Shown here: piece after piece, positions 9,846 to 20,023 of the stretch
Layout of the letters: each line of letters opens with the position of its first letter
How positions within the stretch are numbered: the stretch's first letter is position 1
Assembly: GCA_021234155.1 (NCBI GenBank)
Contig: JAJEKV010000080.1
Span: forward strand, 3,521,867 to 3,585,866
DNA: 64,000 nucleotides
From: Isoetes taiwanensis
Taxonomy: Eukaryota; Streptophyta; Lycopodiopsida; Isoetales; Isoetaceae
Direction: 5' to 3'
Made by a program: the position numbers and the translations under genes
Notes under the pieces: model-generated
The model's input: only the letters and a program-made list of their open reading frames with translations
What the model was told of the DNA's origin: nothing
The model's database searches: none

Positions 9846-10899
9846 CTCGTTAAAAGGCTAAAGAAATCTAGGGCTGCCTTTTAGAGCAGCCCAAGCGACC
9901 CGAGCAAAAGTCATCAAGCGATCCTGGACACACAATTCGGAAGAAATTAAGGTTTATTCAAATCTTAATTTTTTTTCCTCTAAATTTTAAGCAAGCACAT
10001 AAAGCAGCGAGATTATGCTGCCATGATATTGCTCATTGAAGCAAATTTATAACGGCTTCTGTACAAGAATTCTGAATTGGCACCCCCCTGCCAAATTCCT
10101 CCCATGGTCTTAGCAAAGAAGGCTATGAAGACCGAAAATTATGCTGTAGCCATCAAACAATGCTCAACGGTTATTCCAATGAACAAGACACTGAGGAATA
10201 TGCATAAAATTTGCATGAAAGATCTCCAAGAGAGATGCCTCTAAGGCAATTGCAGAGATTCATGAAGCATTCAGACCCATAATTCCTTTATGCAAAGGAA
10301 ATTGCAAAATGGGTAAAATCTGAGTTCTCGGATTCCTATGGAGGGCAATAAGGATTTGCCACTCCTCTTGAACAATGACAGCAGAAGAGAATCAAACCCT
10401 CTGGTTTTATCAAACGGAGCAAGGCAGGCCATGCAACCCAAAAGATTTGCACGCAAGCAAAGAGATCCGGATTTACCTATCTCTGGAGGCATCGTTTTCA
10501 CTCTTGCTGTCAAACGGCAGCAGAAGGAAGCAAAAAATAAAATCTTCTTGTTTCTTTGAATCCAGTCGTACCTGTTTGTATGCCATTCAGCCATTTCTGG
10601 CTCTGTCGAAGATTTGGCTTTTGACCAGACCAGTAACGGATATGGGCGGCCGCGACAACCCAAAGACATCGCCCAGACAAAATTTTTTGGCACAAACGTG
10701 CCACGTGGACAGACACCAAACGGTGCGCCCTAACAGACATATCATTTCGGCCTCCCAGTCTTGCTTCCAACACGATTTCATCTATTCTGCTCCAAATCCA
10801 CAAATCGCCCCAACCTCTTTCTGTTTTCTCAAAATTGCTCTTAAAGAGCCGGATCATCTCCTCAAGACTCCTATCTTATAGCAGAAAATCATTCTGATT

Positions 10900-11524
10900 T
10901 TGGAGCATATTACAAGCAAGATAATCATTAAAAGTTTTCTTTTGGTGCTGATTATAATGGACAAAGGCAAAAGACCTGCTGAAGAAAGTAATTCCAATCA
11001 ATCTTCGAACTCCCAAGGATGTTCAAAGTACTCACCTCCTCCAAAGCGAAAGGTGAAGTATTCTCAGAATTTATTTATGATTATGCCAGAACTCTTTAAA
11101 ACTTCTATTAAAAGAGTTAAAATCATGGATTGTGAACTAAATTCACATACTCCAAACCTGGACTTAAACTCATATTGTTGCTCTAAGCATCAACAAGAGC
11201 TTCAGCAACCGGTGTACATTTTACACCATCCAGGGGCCCTGTTCCTTGAATGGTCCCCGGATTAATGAGAGTCCCATTGAGACCACTTCTGATGACGACA
11301 CTCCAATTCCTAACAGAAATAATGATAGTGCTGCATCTCCAATTTCTATTATAGAAATTTCAAGTGACTCATCTATTCTGGCAAATGAGTCTTATGACGA
11401 TTACTCAAGCATAAGTACTTCAAATTCTGACGAAGATTTGGCAAATGATGACGAATATTATCATCTCTTTGAAGCCACCACAACTGGAGCTCAAGAGCAT
11501 ATGGAGTCATCAAACTCCAGCTAA
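10900..11524 (+). CDS. LTR-element internal frames of unknown function, copy A
   Basis: Two overlapping plus-strand frames, 10900-11265 and 11246-11524. The first contains a nuclear-localisation-like basic stretch (PPPKRKVKYS) after a polar GKRPAEESNSNQSSNSQG segment. The second is strongly acidic (EISSDSSILANESYDDYSS, NSDEDLANDDEYY). In copy B the first is shortened by a change near 21,476 (stop at 21,529) and the second loses one codon of SerThr sequence (21,635-21,910). No zinc knuckle or polymerase motif is present. They may be one broken polypeptide. Function unknown. Confidence 0.35.
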
Positions 11525-12151
11525 GTTGTTCAATTCTGCAAAAGTAATAAAAGCCATCCATAATAATTTGGATGCATAAACCCACGTATTAGTGGTCATC
11601 TATATGAGGTTAAAGCCACCTCTAAGTGGTACTCCATAGGCCACTAACTCTTCTAGGTCCTTGAAAACGTTCACTCAAGGCCTATAACTCTCAACCTAGA
11701 TCTTGTTGGAAGTTCCCAAGATCAAAAGGGGGAGAAGTTAGGGAAAGCCATAAGCACATGGCACACCCATATTATATGTGAAGAGTAGTTGGAGTTATTC
11801 TAGAAGTTTGATCTTGTAAACTTCCAAAGACTTGAATAAGTTCAAGTATTGCAGCTTACAAAGTTAAGGGTGTAAGTCCACAACCCTAGTGGCGTCTAAC
11901 TTATATTTTGGGAATACGCCCACACTTGGTGGCACCCATAGTAATGAAGACCACGTTATGGTGGTAATGTTTATAATGAAGCTGCAAGTAAAGAAAGGAG
12001 CAATGAAGACCCCAAGATAAGAAGCCGCACAAAATTCTCAAGAAGAAGATCATATAAAGGTTTGTTCATGAAGAGTATTAACAGTAATGAATAAAGATTA
12101 ATCTCCCTGAATAAACACAAATGATATTGTGCTTGTACACGTCATCGTCCA

Positions 12152-12398
12152 TGCCAAACTCTCCTGAGATTCCAGTAGTCACATCGGATTTGACGCTGTT
12201 ACAGGTTCAATGTGGTTAGCCTCTTAAGCAGAGCCTTTTCTCCTTTTACTTATCTAGTATGGAGTAAGCACATGGTGTTGCAGGCTCGTGTTCCAGCAGC
12301 ACCCTCTTGTGCTTATACAACTAGATGAGAAATATTCATTTTGTACTTATTCTTGCTGAGTAATAAACTTTTTTGTTCGTCCTTCAAAAAAAAAAAAA
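12152..12398 (+). mobile_element. Poly(A)-tailed retroposon inside the 3' LTR, copy A
   Basis: About 247 bases ending in 13-14 A, flanked by ATCGTCCA at 12144-12151 and 12399-12406, a target duplication of the retroposon type. The 3' end (AATAAACTTTTTTGTTCGTC, then CTTC and A) resembles the L1-type LINE tails at 30.5 and 47.0 kb, so it is probably a 5'-truncated LINE or a SINE using the same machinery. It is absent from the 5' LTR of the same element, so it came after LTR-element insertion. It is present in both duplicates, so it came before the duplication. Confidence 0.7.
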
Positions 12399-12534
12399 AT
12401 CGTCCAATGTGGAATGTATCCATTCATGAAGAGATGCAACTCATGCCTCTTCATACACTATGTAAAGCTATAATCCAGGCTCTTTGGATTATCTCTAATA
12501 TATACAATTTTCCGCACAATTATGTTTCATAACA

Positions 12535-13557
12535 CTCACATGGCAAATCGATTTTGTGGTGGCGGAAGAGCTGCTGCCCCGTGCGGAACGGATGGGATCA
12601 GCAGCCATTTACATGAAAATACTCCCCACTGGTGTTGCCTCCTCTCACTGACATGGCATCATCCTTCAGCAAGAATCCTTCATCATCATGCTTCTGCCTC
12701 TAATTTCCTGGACTCCATCCATGCCGCTTCAAAAATAAGATGATCTATGGGAGTCTTGAATCCCAGTCAGTCTCTTAAGTTTTGTTAATCAGATTCGATT
12801 GAAGGCTCTGTGATTTTTCAAAAATTCAAGCTCTGTAATTTGAAGGCTCTGTTATTTTCGAAATCCCAGCTCTATGATTTGAAGGCTCTGTGATTTCTAT
12901 GATTTTAGATATCCAATCTCTGTGATTTCAAGACTCTGTGGTTTCGAAATCAAATCAATTGGTCCAGGATTTGAAAAACTACCCAGATTTGTCAGCATGT
13001 AAACAGCATTTTGTGCTTGTTGATGAGGCCCAACTGATTAAGCGTTGCCTCAGCCAGGCAAAAATATGTACCTCAGCTCGCCCGCCGTGGACGGTGCAAT
13101 GCTGAGTGGAAAAAGCTAAGCCGCTGAATTTGGGCCCTGCGCTGTTTCAGCACTGGGCAAAAAAATGATCGTGTGAGTGGTCCATTACACAATAAGCTGG
13201 CAAAGTTACGATGAAAATCTGCAGCTCAAGTTGATGCGATAGTTGCTGGCAAACACAGGGATCAAGCTTCATTAGCTGCAAAGGCGAATCCATCTCATTA
13301 TTAGAAGCATAAGGCGGGGCCACGTAGATCATCTTTCCAGCCAGTTCCTTCATCTCCTCTTCTTCAAATTTTCATTGTGGATGGGAACAATTTTGATGGA
13401 GTGCAAATCAGAGATTTTGCACCTAGATCATGCATACAAAAGTTAATGCATGAGTTAATGTTTTGACATCATTAGTAAATCCTCAATCTGGGAATGCGGC
13501 CATACTCCATGAAAAACAAACTTTTGCAAGTGAAGGGAATGCAAGTGAAGAGAGTAC
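12535..13557 (+). other. LINE 5' region with a CTCTGTGATTT tandem array
   Basis: Sequence between the LTR end and the LINE first frame. At 12,795-12,945 the motif GGCTCTGTGATTT or variants recurs about seven times, spaced 17-40 bases. Repeated units upstream of a LINE ORF1 can serve as promoter monomers, but this role is only inferred. The copy B counterpart is 22,916-23,938, with about four base differences. The minus-strand frame at 13147-13353 has no recognised domain. Confidence 0.4.
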
Positions 13558-16500
13558 TTGAGTGCAGAGAAGAATGTTCAGAGTAGTAGCTCATCTGCTT
13601 GGAGGCAGAGCAATACCATAGAAAGAATATCAAGGCCCAGGTTTAGTGAATGGATGAAGCAAAAGGCCCTGGAGTGTCTAAAAAGTAAAAGAGTTCAAGA
13701 TGCAGTAAATATTCTTAAAGCAGGTAATATTGGAAATGGCGAATGCTTGCAAAAATAACGCAATGCTTACTCAATGAAGCTGAAGTCCCTAATCCAATGT
13801 GTAGAGATCAACCATAAGAGGCCTAACATGGCACCTGAAGTACTTGGGCCTTACTCAGTATCAATCTATTAAAGCCCTTTGGTGAGAATTTCTTTCTTAT
13901 CTTATTTGATGAAAAGGATGCAGTTGAAAAGATGGTTTGTAGAGCTGTGGACTATTTTGCTGGAGGGCACATCCTATATCAGTATCTGGCTTCACCCCGG
14001 ATAAGGCAGTTGGAGTTAAGCTACCATGTTGGTTTGAAATTGAGAAATTCTCTGTTGATATATTGGTTTTGGAATTCCTAATAGCAATAGCCAATGGCCA
14101 GGGAATATATATCTCCCATTCTATTTTGCGAGGCCCAAGGATCTGTGCAGCAATCTCAGCAAGCTTGTCTATCCCTAGTGAACTATTAGTGAAGAGTGGG
14201 AGCATCTTCTATCATTTTAAACTGAAGCTCCTAAATGGACTGGAGTTAAAAAGAATGTTCCCCAAGTTGATTTTGGACGTCCCCGATGCTCCTAACAACA
14301 ATCAAGAGAATGTGGACACTAAAAGTGAATGTAAGGAGGGAGACGGAGATGTGGCCCCTAAAGCAGGTAAAACACTCGCATCAAATAGACAAGAGGTCTG
14401 AATCAATTCGGAATCTGTTCAGGAGGAGGCTGGAATCACACAGGCTATGAGGAACAATATCCATGCTGGAGAAGTCAATAGTGATTTGGTGAACCAAACA
14501 AAAGGGGGATGCGTCCTACAATAGTAAAGGGTAAATAAGCAAGTTCCCGGTCTTTGGTAAACAATGTTAGTATTGCTAATTGTGGTAGTGAGATTATTTT
14601 ATATGAGGAGAGCAATCAAGGGGAACTAGCAGATGATCAAACCCAAGAGCATGAGGGTTGGCACGAGGTGCTTAGTAAAGGCAATGGAAGGCTCAAGTCA
14701 CAGGCAAGAAAGGGAAAACCAGCTAAATCTTTGGATTGCGAAAATACAATAGGAATTGGTAAACAAACACAGGAGCATGGGCCATTTGATGAGGAGATGT
14801 TTGAGTTTGGAAATGAACAAGTAACTAAATTGGAAGATTGTGTTATGGAGGATATTGACTCTCTAAATGCTCTTTTCCAAGCTATTGGGGGTATAACTTT
14901 GAATATGGCTAGAAAAACTTCTCGGAATAAAGCTATTGAAGTGGAAGCACGGGTCCAGAGGAAAAAACATTTATCCAACAAATGACAGAACACAAAGCTG
15001 TGTGCAAATAGAGTCGCCTTGGTAGCACGAATTTACAGGAACAGCAAGGAAGGAAAAGGAAGATAGTGTATTTCTATATACTAGTTAGGAATAACTATAC
15101 AAGAATGTGTTCTGCAATTCCTATTACCAGAGTCTCCTCTGCCTAGTATGAGTGACCTTCTATAGATCACACTGCTGGTTCTTTTTTTGGAAACAAATGT
15201 TGGGAAGCACTGGTGTTATCTTTGCTGGTAACAATAGAGCAGGAATTTTCACAATTTTCTATCTATGATTATTGTCTCTTGGAATTTGTGAGGCACCAAG
15301 GAGGTCCTTAATGGTGGTCATGTTTTAGCAGCTATCAGATCTTTGAAGGTAGATGTCATCTTGCAGGAAATAGGCTTCCAGATTTTGAGGCCAAATCTAT
15401 TGGTAGTTGAGTTGGTAGTAATTACTCCTCTTACACTTGTGCTGCTAATGGTACTAAAGGTGGCACATGCATTTTGTGGAAGGGACAAGTAGAAAAGTAT
15501 CAATTTGTAGGAAGCTGTGGGAGATGGCAGGTGGTTATTTTTGAAACAAAGGATTGTGTATGGGGACTCCTCAATATCTATGCTTCTAATGTACCTACAG
15601 AAAAGGGCAATATGGAGAGAGATTAAGCACTGGATAACTCAACAAGGAGGGGGAGTTGACAATTGGATCCTTGGAGGGGATCTAAATATGACTGATGTTT
15701 GGGACCAAAAAATTGGGCTACACAGGAACTTGCTACAAGAGGAGAAAATTGCATGGAACTCTCTCTTAAATAATGTTGGCTTCTCCTTAATTCCTCCATC
15801 GAATGCTACATTCTCATGGTCTAATAAGCAGAAAGGGCATGACAGGGTATATTGTTTGTTAGACAGATTCTATATGGCCAATAGGACAGCCTCCTTCATG
15901 GATAGATGCTATGTGGAAGGAGAGCTTGCTTTCTCACATTCAGATCATGTGCCACAAAAGCTAGTCTTGGAGAATATCCCTACTCAAAGAAGAAGAGGTA
16001 ATGTGCCTTTCAAGTTTAACACCTCCTTACTAGGAAAAGAAGGATTCTGCAGACCATTTAGGACCTTCTTGGACTCCCTATCTAATACGGAATGCCTCCC
16101 TTCTATGAAGGCGTGGGTAAAAAAACTTAGCTTGATGAAGGTGTGGATCAAGAAGTGGGGCAAAAATAGGTCTTTGGAATTCAGAAAAGAGAAAGATGAT
16201 GTGTATAACCTCCTAAGGATAGTCAAACAGGAGTTGCTACTAGATCCCCATAATAGAGACAAGCAATCTATAGAGGAGGAGTTGGAAGGAAAAGCCAAGG
16301 CCATTGAGGAGGAGGAAGCTAGAGGGGCTGTTGTTTGCTCTAAAACCAAATGGTACACTGAGTCAAACCATGAGAATTCTAGGTGCTTTTTTAGAATGGC
16401 AGGGGCCAGACTAGCAGAAAATAGTATCACATCAATGAAGGATAGTCACCAAAATACACTTGTTGATCCGAAGAGTATCAAAACGTTTGTTAGGGAGAGC

Positions 16501-16669
16501 TTCAAAGCTCAATTCAAAGAAGACCCTCTTCCGCCCTCCTATCAGTCTCAAATCTCTCAGTGGTTGACCAAGATTGATTGGAATGATAAGATTACTGCGG
16601 GTGACAATCCGACTCTACTACATCAACTGGAGGGAGAAGAGATATTTAAAATATTATGCTCTTCGGCTT
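13558..16669 (+). pseudogene. L1-type LINE: ORF1, endonuclease and start of RT, cut by the duplication junction (copy A)
   Basis: ORF1 pieces: ISRPRFSEWMKQKALECLK (13,558-13,758), then FEIENFSVDILVLEFLIAIA and RICAAISASLSIPSELLVKS (about 14,035-14,200), which match the RNA-binding DUF4283-type region of plant LINE ORF1, then a polar region to 14,985. ORF2 begins near 15,267 with MIIVSWNL, the start of an APE-type endonuclease; early frameshifts and stops break it. From 15,517 a long frame carries ILGGDLNMT and SDHVP, endonuclease catalytic-motif regions, then the linker to RT. The LINE stops at 16,669 just before the RT SPGLDGF motif because of the junction. The downstream 36 residues of that frame are antisense acyl-CoA-binding DNA. 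Dead copy, but its endonuclease C-terminal half is more intact than in copy B. Confidence 0.85.
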
Positions 16670-16680
16670 CTGGGCCAAAT
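16664..16680 (+). other. Duplication junction with CTGG microhomology
   Basis: Left parent: LINE ending CGGCTTCTGG (27,075-27,084 in copy B). Right parent: CTGGGCCAAATACC at 3,561. The join reads CGGCTTCTGGGCCAAAT, so CTGG (16,670-16,673) is shared by both parents. No longer homology is visible at the breakpoints, which points to end joining or microhomology-mediated template switching rather than unequal crossing-over. Confidence 0.88.
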
Positions 16681-16863
16681 ACCAATCTCGATCCTCCGAG
16701 CATGCGGAACAGCCTTGTATGCCTAGCAGACTGTGAACTCCGGCGGGCAAACGGACTTCTAGTAAGTGTGTCGCCATAGCTAGAGCTCGCTTCGCTTTCC
16801 TTTGTTGAAGGGGGTTTTCTATGCCACGTACGTCACCTAGAGGAGGATATTTTAATGCAATAG
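16670..16863 (-). pseudogene. Duplicate 5' end of the acyl-CoA-binding exon
   Basis: A copy of 3,561-3,741: the first 36 codons (start at 16,777, reading MATHLLEVRLPAGVHSP with minor changes) plus upstream sequence. It runs straight into LINE DNA at 16,669, so it cannot encode the domain. It has 13 bases upstream of the ATG that the 3.6-kb copy lacks. Confidence 0.8.
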
Positions 16864-16948
16864 GGTTTAATATTTCTCTTGTGCGATGTAATGGTTTGCA
16901 TGTTCACCAAACCGTATATTACCTAAGGTTTGGATGGTTAAAGTGGTG

Positions 16949-18828
16949 GGGTGAAAATATTCTTACCCTAGTTTTGGTGATTCCATCGCGGTGAATACTC
17001 TCCCGCGGAATCGCGGACCCTCCTGCCCCATTATCTGTACCCTCCTGCCCCGTTATCTGTACCTGCCCCGTTATTCATACCTGACAGGCTCCATTCTATA
17101 CCTTCCGGCGGAATCACATCACATCTACAAAATACCACTGGATGGAATCACCATCCTTTTATTCTACGCGACGGAATCACATGGAATTGATCCTTCGAGG
17201 TGGAATCACCATATACCATAATATTCTCCACTGTGGAATCACCACGTACGATAATATTCTCCCCCGTGGAATCACCGCATAAATATTCTCCCCCGTAGAA
17301 TCACCGCGATAATATTCTCTCCCGTGGAATCACCGCATATTATTCCTCGAAAAGGAATCACCTGGAGACCTTTGAATCTGTAATAACTACAGGCAGGGAG
17401 GAAAAATTGGCAGATGGTTCAATCCCAGCAGAAGTTTATGCCTGATTCCATAAAAAATGGTTGAGGATGGTTTAAGCAAAGCCTATGTTACTTGAAGATC
17501 ATGAAAAAAATTAATACTAAACCAATGGTTGAAAAAAACAAGCTGGGCTACTTCATTTTGTGTGTGCATGTATTGTTATGCTCTGCCCAGAACATTTCTG
17601 GTTTGGGATTTGAACCCTTGCTATTATCGGCAATGCCATGGGCTGCTTCAAAGCAAGAACAAGAAACAACAAACATGCCCGTTTTAAAGCAAGAACAAAA
17701 AACATGCCAAAAAAATGGAATAGAAACCCATTTCTTTAGATTCAACACAAACAGAAATTCAAACACGGATTTGTGCAGCATTTGAAGGTAGAGGCGGTGG
17801 TTTGTGAAGAGGGGCAGATCCGGGCAAAATGACGAGATCATATGGCAAAATGCGAGCTTCATTTGATTCCGACGGCACAAGTATGGGGGCTTCGCCGCCT
17901 CAGTCCCCCAGGCATCCAGTGTATTTTGTGCGGAGTCCGTCAAGGGAGCCATCGATTCAATCCACGCCCATGTTCTTAAGCCCAAATGCTTTGCCTCTGC
18001 ACCATTCTTTTTCGAAATCCTCTTTGAAGGACGGCCTTGGCTCCAAGCCAGGCTCTCGCAGAGTAATTCCTCAGCCGGATGGTGTTTCTTCCAAAGGAGC
18101 TAAAAAGGGCTATCGCAAATGGATGCCCGGTGGCACCATTCTTGAAGAAGAAGAACAGCAGCCTAATGCAAAGAAAAGGCAGTTTGGTAAGCATGAAAAT
18201 TTGGCCGGTACCAAATACAAGAAAAGGCAGTTTGGTAACCAAAAGGCCCTATTTCATGCAAGTTCCCTTCCAGCGACCAGCTGCTTAGACTTTCATTGAG
18301 TACTGCCGCCATAGCCGAAAGCTTCAAAAATGAAGCACAAAATAGCTGCTTAGGCCTAAATCCAACAGCATAGGCAACAATATAAAAAAAATAAGAGAAG
18401 GAAGGACGCCCCCTGTTTTCCGCCATAGCCATGTTGCCGGATCTCCTCAACCCTAGCCTGTTCAATCGCCATCTATCACGAGAGCAAGCCGCCATAGCCA
18501 GCACTAGCTGAAAAACCTTCCAGAAGAACATAACGGTCAAAAATTTGAATTTTTACTGGGATATTCCAGATGATGATTCCGCCGGGCAGTGATTTCCATC
18601 AGGCGGTATTTTGCAGAGGTGATTCTGCCGGAAGGTATAAAACGGACGGCCAGGATGGACCCTGTAAACGGATGGCTGAGATCCATCAGAAGGTACACCT
18701 GATGCTGTCAGGTACGAATAACGGGGCCTCCGGAACGGATCCCGTTTCCGGAGGGTTAGTGATTCCGCGGGAGAGTATTCACCGCGATGGAATCGCCAAA
18801 ACTAGGGTAAGAATATTTTCACCCTACC
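16949..18828. mobile_element. Pack-MULE, copy B (better preserved)
   Basis: The ends GGGTGAAAATATTC and TATTTTCACCCTACC are flanked by perfect 9-base duplications AAAGTGGTG (16,940-16,948 and 18,829-18,837). The terminal inverted repeats are about 70 bases. A left subterminal array of GTGGAATCACCGC units lies at about 17,200-17,360. Length is 1,880 bases. It is the clearer copy for defining the family and carries the LEA/HRGP exon. Confidence 0.88.
17829..18299 (+). pseudogene. Captured LEA hydroxyproline-rich glycoprotein exon, copy B
   Basis: A 156-residue frame beginning MTRSYGKMRASFDSDG, then SPPQSPRHPVYFVRSPSR, a Ser/Pro-rich segment, and KKGYRKWMPGGTILEEEEQQ. The first about 100 residues match the N-terminal cytosolic part of plant LEA_2/HRGP membrane proteins. 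The C-terminal 50 residues are transposon sequence containing a direct repeat of KRQFG codons. No transmembrane helix or LEA_2 domain. The intact start makes a truncated protein possible if transcribed, but there is no evidence for that. Confidence 0.75.
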
Positions 18829-19065
18829 AAAGTGGTGTATTAGAATTCAGAATGTCGAAAATAGAGGCGGCTATCGTGGCCGCATTCAAGGTAGGGGAAA
18901 ATAGCGGGATGGCAGAGAGGGGCCCGAGACTTTGCAGTGTGTCGCATGCGAGATTGTTGGGGGCCCAGGGGCTTCTCTGGGCCAGCAAGCAGCAACAGTA
19001 TTTCAGTTTGCTTGCAGGGTACAAAAGATGCTCCTTGAATTCGTTGAGGGTTGCCTGCAGCATTG

Positions 19066-19560
19066 GGGTGAAGATAAAGTTACCCCAGTTTTGGTTGATT
19101 AACTTTATCTTCACCCCAATGCTACAGGGGTGAAGATAAAGTTACCCCGGTTTTGGTGATTCTGCGGCAGAGATATCCCTTCCAGCGGAATCGCCACAAA
19201 AAAATTCTGTCCCGCGGAATCACTCGTCCAAACTGCGCAGTAACGCAGTAACCGCGCATTTTGAGGGCAATTTTTTTGCCCTTTTGAAGCTGGCTGAATC
19301 CGGAGGCACTCGATCTGATTTTTGGTTTGTATGGATTTTCACCTCTAATCCGTCTCATTGCAACTAACATAGAAGTGATTCGAATCGATTTAGAGCTCGA
19401 TCAGCCGAGGTATTCAAGCTCAAAGATCTGAGCAAAAAAATGGTTAAGGGGCAGACGCAGTCAGCGTGACTGTGCAGTTATTGCGGGATTTTGGTGATTC
19501 CAACGGAAGGGATATCTTTGCCGCGGAAGCACCAAAACCGGGATAACTTTATCTTCACCC
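19066..19560. mobile_element. Mutator-type inverted-repeat element, copy B, with a fold-back left end
   Basis: Flanks are GCAGCATTG (19,057-19,065) and GCGGCATTG (19,561-19,569), a 9-base duplication with one mismatch. The ends are GGGTGAAGATAAAG and its inverse, with GTTTTGGTGATTC inside both. The left end is doubled: a 23-base arm at 19,059-19,081 is perfectly inverted at 19,101-19,123, including six bases of host flank (AGCATT), and a third end copy starts at 19,126. No coding content. Confidence 0.75.
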
Positions 19561-19642
19561 GCGGCATTGAACAAGAATCTGTCTGCAAAGGCCCCAATTT
19601 CTAGCTATCTGTCTGCATAAGCCCCATTTTCTAGCTGCAACA

Positions 19643-20023
19643 GTGCAAACCCAGATTGTGGAACCGTATCGGGGTACAGGACCTCCACTGAGTGCTGCAA
19701 AGGGGAAGCTAAACTGCAGCAATGCCCCAGAAGCTTTGAGTAAGTCGGCTCTAAGCAAATCACCCCCTGGATTTGGGAGAGTTTCGAGAGATTCCAACAA
19801 ATGGATTCCATCACTTCAAGCTCACAGCAAATCAAATTTAGAATTTGGAGCCTTTGCCCCAAGCAAGGCCGTTTCTGCTGATGGAATCGGTTCTACTGGT
19901 GAGTTGCATACAAGGGAAGGGGTTATTGATGCCATGGATATTGAGATGGAAGGGGGTAACTTTGGAGGAAGCAAATGGAAGAATGGGGCTTTATATGGAC
20001 TCACTATTAACAGTAATGAATAA
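19643..20023 (+). other. Open frame of unknown origin, copy B
   Basis: A 126-residue frame, the fuller version of 9,383-9,634. It includes SKSPPGFGRVSRDSNKWIPS and FGAFAPSKAVSADG. It ends in the truncated LTR. No family recognised. It could be a LINE or gag linker, or a host exon captured beside the LTR breakpoint. Confidence 0.35.

Larger units (their letters stand above)
9613..12534 (+). mobile_element. Non-autonomous LTR retroelement, copy A
   Basis: The 5' LTR remnant (9613-9833) ends in ACA and is followed directly by TGGTATCAGAGC (9834-9845), the primer site complementary to initiator tRNA-Met used by many plant copia elements. A purine tract AAAAGGGGGAG at about 11724-11734 precedes the 3' LTR (about 11738-12534). 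The internal region is only about 1.9 kb and has no protease, integrase, RT or RNase H, so the element depends on others. The 5' LTR lacks roughly the first 340 bases of the 3' LTR: similarity starts only at ATTA-AATGAATAAAG. Small frames inside (10375-10881, 10900-11265, 11246-11524, all plus) are acidic or basic and unrecognised. Confidence 0.8.
3561..16669 (+). repeat. Tandem duplication, copy A (with later insertion)
   Basis: This segment is matched in order by 16,670-27,080. Without the 2,758-bp insertion at 3,742-6,499 it is about 10.35 kb. It starts inside the acyl-CoA-binding exon at CTGGGCCAAATACC and ends inside a LINE at CGGCTTCTGG. It contains, in order, a Pack-MULE, a Mutator-type inverted-repeat element, an LTR retroelement and the 5' part of a LINE. 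Identity is not uniform: very high from about 9.6 to 14.1 kb, visibly lower after 14.1 kb, and patchy from 6.6 to 9.4 kb. Confidence 0.93.

Noticed and set aside
10271-10857. Minus-strand frames 10,271-10,693 and 10,510-10,857 (and copies at 20.7-21.2 kb)
   Set aside because: They overlap a plus-strand frame of the LTR element and have no motif. Conservation between copies only reflects recent duplication.
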